This document shows positions 50,103 to 51,960 of a stretch of DNA of 51,960 bases, one piece after another. The translations under genes and the position numbers were made by a program. A model generated the notes under the pieces. The model was not told where the DNA came from. It made no database searches and was given only the letters and a program-made list of their open reading frames with translations. Origin of the DNA: Deltaproteobacteria bacterium (lineage in GTDB: Bacteria; Myxococcota_A; UBA796; GCA-2862545). The first letter of the stretch is position 1. Every line of letters begins with the position of its first letter. The stretch is from NCBI GenBank assembly GCA_006226595.1, contig SBGP01000011.1, positions 1-51,960 on the forward strand, in the 5' to 3' direction.

Positions 50103-51647
50103 ATGACCCAAGCCACTCCCGCCAGTGCCCAACACCGCCGCCACGCCCTGCGCATCACCGCGTCCTTCCACGGTGAGCAGGTCGAGGAAGTCGTGGTGCC
50201 TCGCGGCGGAGAGGCCCTGCAGATCGGCAACAGCGCGCTTCTCGCCGTACCGGTGCCCGAGGGCCTGCCGTACATCGCGCGGGTGAACTTCGTCACGCCG
50301 TTCAAGGCGGTCATCACCGATGCCGAGGGCGCATCGGCGACGCTCGACCCCGACAACGAGTACGCGTACACCTACGGGCCCATCGCGCTGCGGCTGCAGC
50401 TCGTGCCCCAGTTCGCGCATCGTCGCTTCGGCGCGGTACCCGTGCTCGGTAGCCTCGCGTGGCTGTCGGTGGTGCTGATGACGACCATCGGGGTGATGCA
50501 GGCCCAGATCCTCTGGGAAAAGCAGTGCGAGTGGTTCGGCATCTGCGCGCAGGAGCAATCCAGCGGCATGTCCGCCGTCGAGACCGCGGAGTACCTGACC
50601 CGGCTCCTCGACAACGACCTCGCCGGCTCCGATGACGGGGCGATCGAGAAGCACGAGCCCGAGCTCGACACCGAGAAGGTGAGCGACATCTACATGCCGG
50701 CCGGCGACAAGGGCCCGACCGACGAGCTGGGTGGCGCGGAAGAGGTCGGTCCCGAGCCCGAGCGCAACCCCGAGGTCGAAGAGGCCGTCGACCCGCTCCC
50801 GGAGAAGGAAGCCGAGACCCAGGCCGACGAGGAACTCGCGATCGAGGACGGCACGCCGATCACCCAGCCCGCGGACCCCGAGGAGGCGGTGGAGGAGGGG
50901 GTCGCCGACGCCGACGGCATCGAGGACGTGCTCGAGGAGCCCCAGGACCCGACCATCGAGGACAAGGAGGGCTTCGGTCTTCCCGACTGGTACGACGCGC
51001 GTGACGCCGCCGCCGACAACATCGAGATCAAGCTGATGAAGCAGATCTCCGAAGAGCGGCTGCGCATCGATCCCAACGACCTCGAGGCGCTGTCGGTGCT
51101 GTCCTACTACCAGTACCTGGCGATGGAGTACGAGGCCGCCGAGGAGACCTACGACAAGTGGATCGCCCTCGCTCCGGAGTCGAGCGCCGGGTACAACAAC
51201 AAGGCGCTCATCTACAAGCGGCTGGGTGACTACAAGCGTGAGGAAGGCCTGTACCGCGTGGCTCTCGCGCTGCGACCGAACGATGCCACCGCGCTGAACA
51301 ACCTCGCCGTGAACCTCGCGCACCAGGGCCGCTACGACGAGGCGCTGACCCTCATGCGCCAGCTCGAGACCCTGCAGCCTGGCGATCCCTACGCCGATCT
51401 GCACCGGGCGAAGATCTACGCCGAGATGGGCGAAGACGAGATGGCCTTCGAGTACCTGCGCAAGGCCCTCGAGGGCATGAAGGCGCTCGATACGCTGCAC
51501 CACATCGAGTTCCGCCAGGACATCCGCGTCGACCCGAGCTTCGCGAAGCTCCGCAAGACGCGCCGCTTCCACGAGATCCTGCTCGAGTACTACGGGGAGG
51601 ACACGCCGCTGCCGGGCGACTTCGACCTGGAGGACCCCGACCTGTGA
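50103..51647 (+). CDS. TPR membrane protein with acidic linker
   Basis: A 514-residue protein. The N-terminal domain (about 1-108) is beta-rich and resembles an FHA-like or envelope-protein N-domain (GEQVEEVVVPRGGEALQIG). One membrane span at about 117-137 follows, then an acidic linker of about 130 residues rich in Glu, Asp and Pro, and four or so TPR units (about 295-470; SSAGYNNKALIYKRLGDYKR, NNLAVNLAHQGRYDEAL). The architecture recalls myxobacterial envelope or motility scaffold proteins, but no direct homologue is claimed. It is followed 31 bases later by coaD. Confidence 0.78.
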   Translation: MTQATPASAQHRRHALRITASFHGEQVEEVVVPRGGEALQIGNSALLAVPVPEGLPYIARVNFVTPFKAVITDAEGASATLDPDNEYAYTYGPIALRLQLVPQFAHRRFGAVPVLGSLAWLSVVLMTTIGVMQAQILWEKQCEWFGICAQEQSSGMSAVETAEYLTRLLDNDLAGSDDGAIEKHEPELDTEKVSDIYMPAGDKGPTDELGGAEEVGPEPERNPEVEEAVDPLPEKEAETQADEELAIEDGTPITQPADPEEAVEEGVADADGIEDVLEEPQDPTIEDKEGFGLPDWYDARDAAADNIEIKLMKQISEERLRIDPNDLEALSVLSYYQYLAMEYEAAEETYDKWIALAPESSAGYNNKALIYKRLGDYKREEGLYRVALALRPNDATALNNLAVNLAHQGRYDEALTLMRQLETLQPGDPYADLHRAKIYAEMGEDEMAFEYLRKALEGMKALDTLHHIEFRQDIRVDPSFAKLRKTRRFHEILLEYYGEDTPLPGDFDLEDPDL

Positions 51648-51678
51648 TGGGAAGCTATGACTCCCTTCTGGAGAGAGC

Positions 51679-51960
51679 ATGAGCCGCACCGCGCTGTACG
51701 CGGGTTCCTTCGACCCCATCACCCTCGGGCACCTCGACATCATCCGACGCGCGACGGCGCTGTTCGATCGCGTGGTCGTCGCCCTCGGGCACAACCCGGC
51801 CAAGCGCTACTTCTTCGAGATGGCCGAGCGTGAGCGCCTGGTGAAGCAGGCCTGCGCGGACCTCGCCAACGTCGAGGTCGTGCCGTTCTCGGGCTTGCTC
51901 GTCCACGCGTGCCAGCAGCACGGGGCCGACGTCATCCTGCGGGGTCTGCGCTCGAGCGCA
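51679..51960 (+). CDS. coaD: Phosphopantetheine adenylyltransferase, N-terminal part (3' end outside window)
   Basis: The first 94 residues of CoaD, which adenylates 4'-phosphopantetheine in coenzyme A synthesis. YAGSFDPITLGHLDII holds the nucleotidyltransferase TxGH motif, VALGHNPAKRYFF and VILRGLRS match conserved CoaD segments. ATG follows GGAGAG. The frame is open to the window end; the usual length is about 160 residues. Confidence 0.95.
   Translation, partial: MSRTALYAGSFDPITLGHLDIIRRATALFDRVVVALGHNPAKRYFFEMAERERLVKQACADLANVEVVPFSGLLVHACQQHGADVILRGLRSSA

Noticed and set aside
49146-51803. Long minus-strand open frame (about 885 codons) opposite the CinA-N-like and TPR genes
   Set aside because: The opposite strand has the recognisable MoCF and TPR domains and proper start signals; this frame is a shadow.

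Overview
The window is very G+C-rich, with codon third positions almost always G or C, and it is densely packed with chromosomal genes. The content suggests a Myxococcota-type (former Deltaproteobacteria) bacterium. It has many lipoproteins with Asp/Thr/Gly/Glu spacers after the lipobox, membrane-attached Ser/Thr protein kinases, a secreted caspase-like protein, FGE-like lipoproteins, TPR proteins and outer-membrane-barrel-like proteins. No tRNA, rRNA, CRISPR array, insertion sequence or prophage was seen. No stretch longer than 300 bases lacks a gene. The taxonomic placement is inference from gene content only.

Layout. 1-2121: the 3' end of a glycine-rich protein, an orphan DNA-methyltransferase-like gene, then a convergent lipoprotein. 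2170-5503 (minus): an ECF sigma factor, a zinc-finger anti-sigma factor and an exported caspase/barrel protein with overlapping ends, so probably one envelope-stress operon. 5626-7540 (minus): barrel-like protein, MazG/DCTPP1-type pyrophosphatase, GNAT acetyltransferase. 7624-8738 (plus): a SRPBCC/DUF2505-like protein and an unknown partner. 8776-11355 (minus): tRNA-dihydrouridine synthase and a tail-anchored Ser/Thr kinase. 11447-22982 (plus): a long run of tightly spaced genes, with four envelope proteins (one with a Pro-rich/GGGGS repeat region), a complete peptide-type ABC importer (binding protein, two permeases, two ATPases), a coiled-coil/barrel protein and a TolB-like propeller. It ends at a clear terminator.

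23055-24199 (minus): two tandem paralogous lipoproteins. 24245-28932 (minus): pheS, pheT (without the usual tRNA-binding domain), a small exported protein and a helical-repeat protein. 29070-29174 (plus): a 34-residue membrane microprotein with a perfect Shine-Dalgarno and its own terminator. 29309-32657: a sulfatase-like lipoprotein with Thr at the nucleophile position, facing an FGE-like lipoprotein that lacks the catalytic cysteines. 32703-36364: a polytopic membrane protein and a pair of zinc-ribbon/transmembrane paralogues. 36361-42589 (minus): leucyl aminopeptidase, a 4-hydroxybenzoyl-CoA-reductase-like molybdo-flavo enzyme with gamma and alpha subunits fused, its beta subunit, and a CPBP-type membrane protein. 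42636-46036: an RluA-type pseudouridine synthase, an exported DUF4258-like lipoprotein and a propeller/barrel protein. 46104-48131 (minus): a receptor-type Ser/Thr kinase whose outer domain looks like a PhnD phosphonate/phosphate-binding protein. 48172-51960 (plus): mutY, a CinA-N/MoCF-domain protein, a TPR membrane protein and the start of coaD.

The most unusual items are the kinase-PhnD fusion, the sigma/anti-sigma/caspase-barrel operon, the fused 4-hydroxybenzoyl-CoA-reductase-like enzyme whose beta subunit keeps the exact cysteine spacing of the extra [4Fe-4S] cluster, the cysteine-less sulfatase/FGE pair, and the PheT lacking its tRNA-binding domain.
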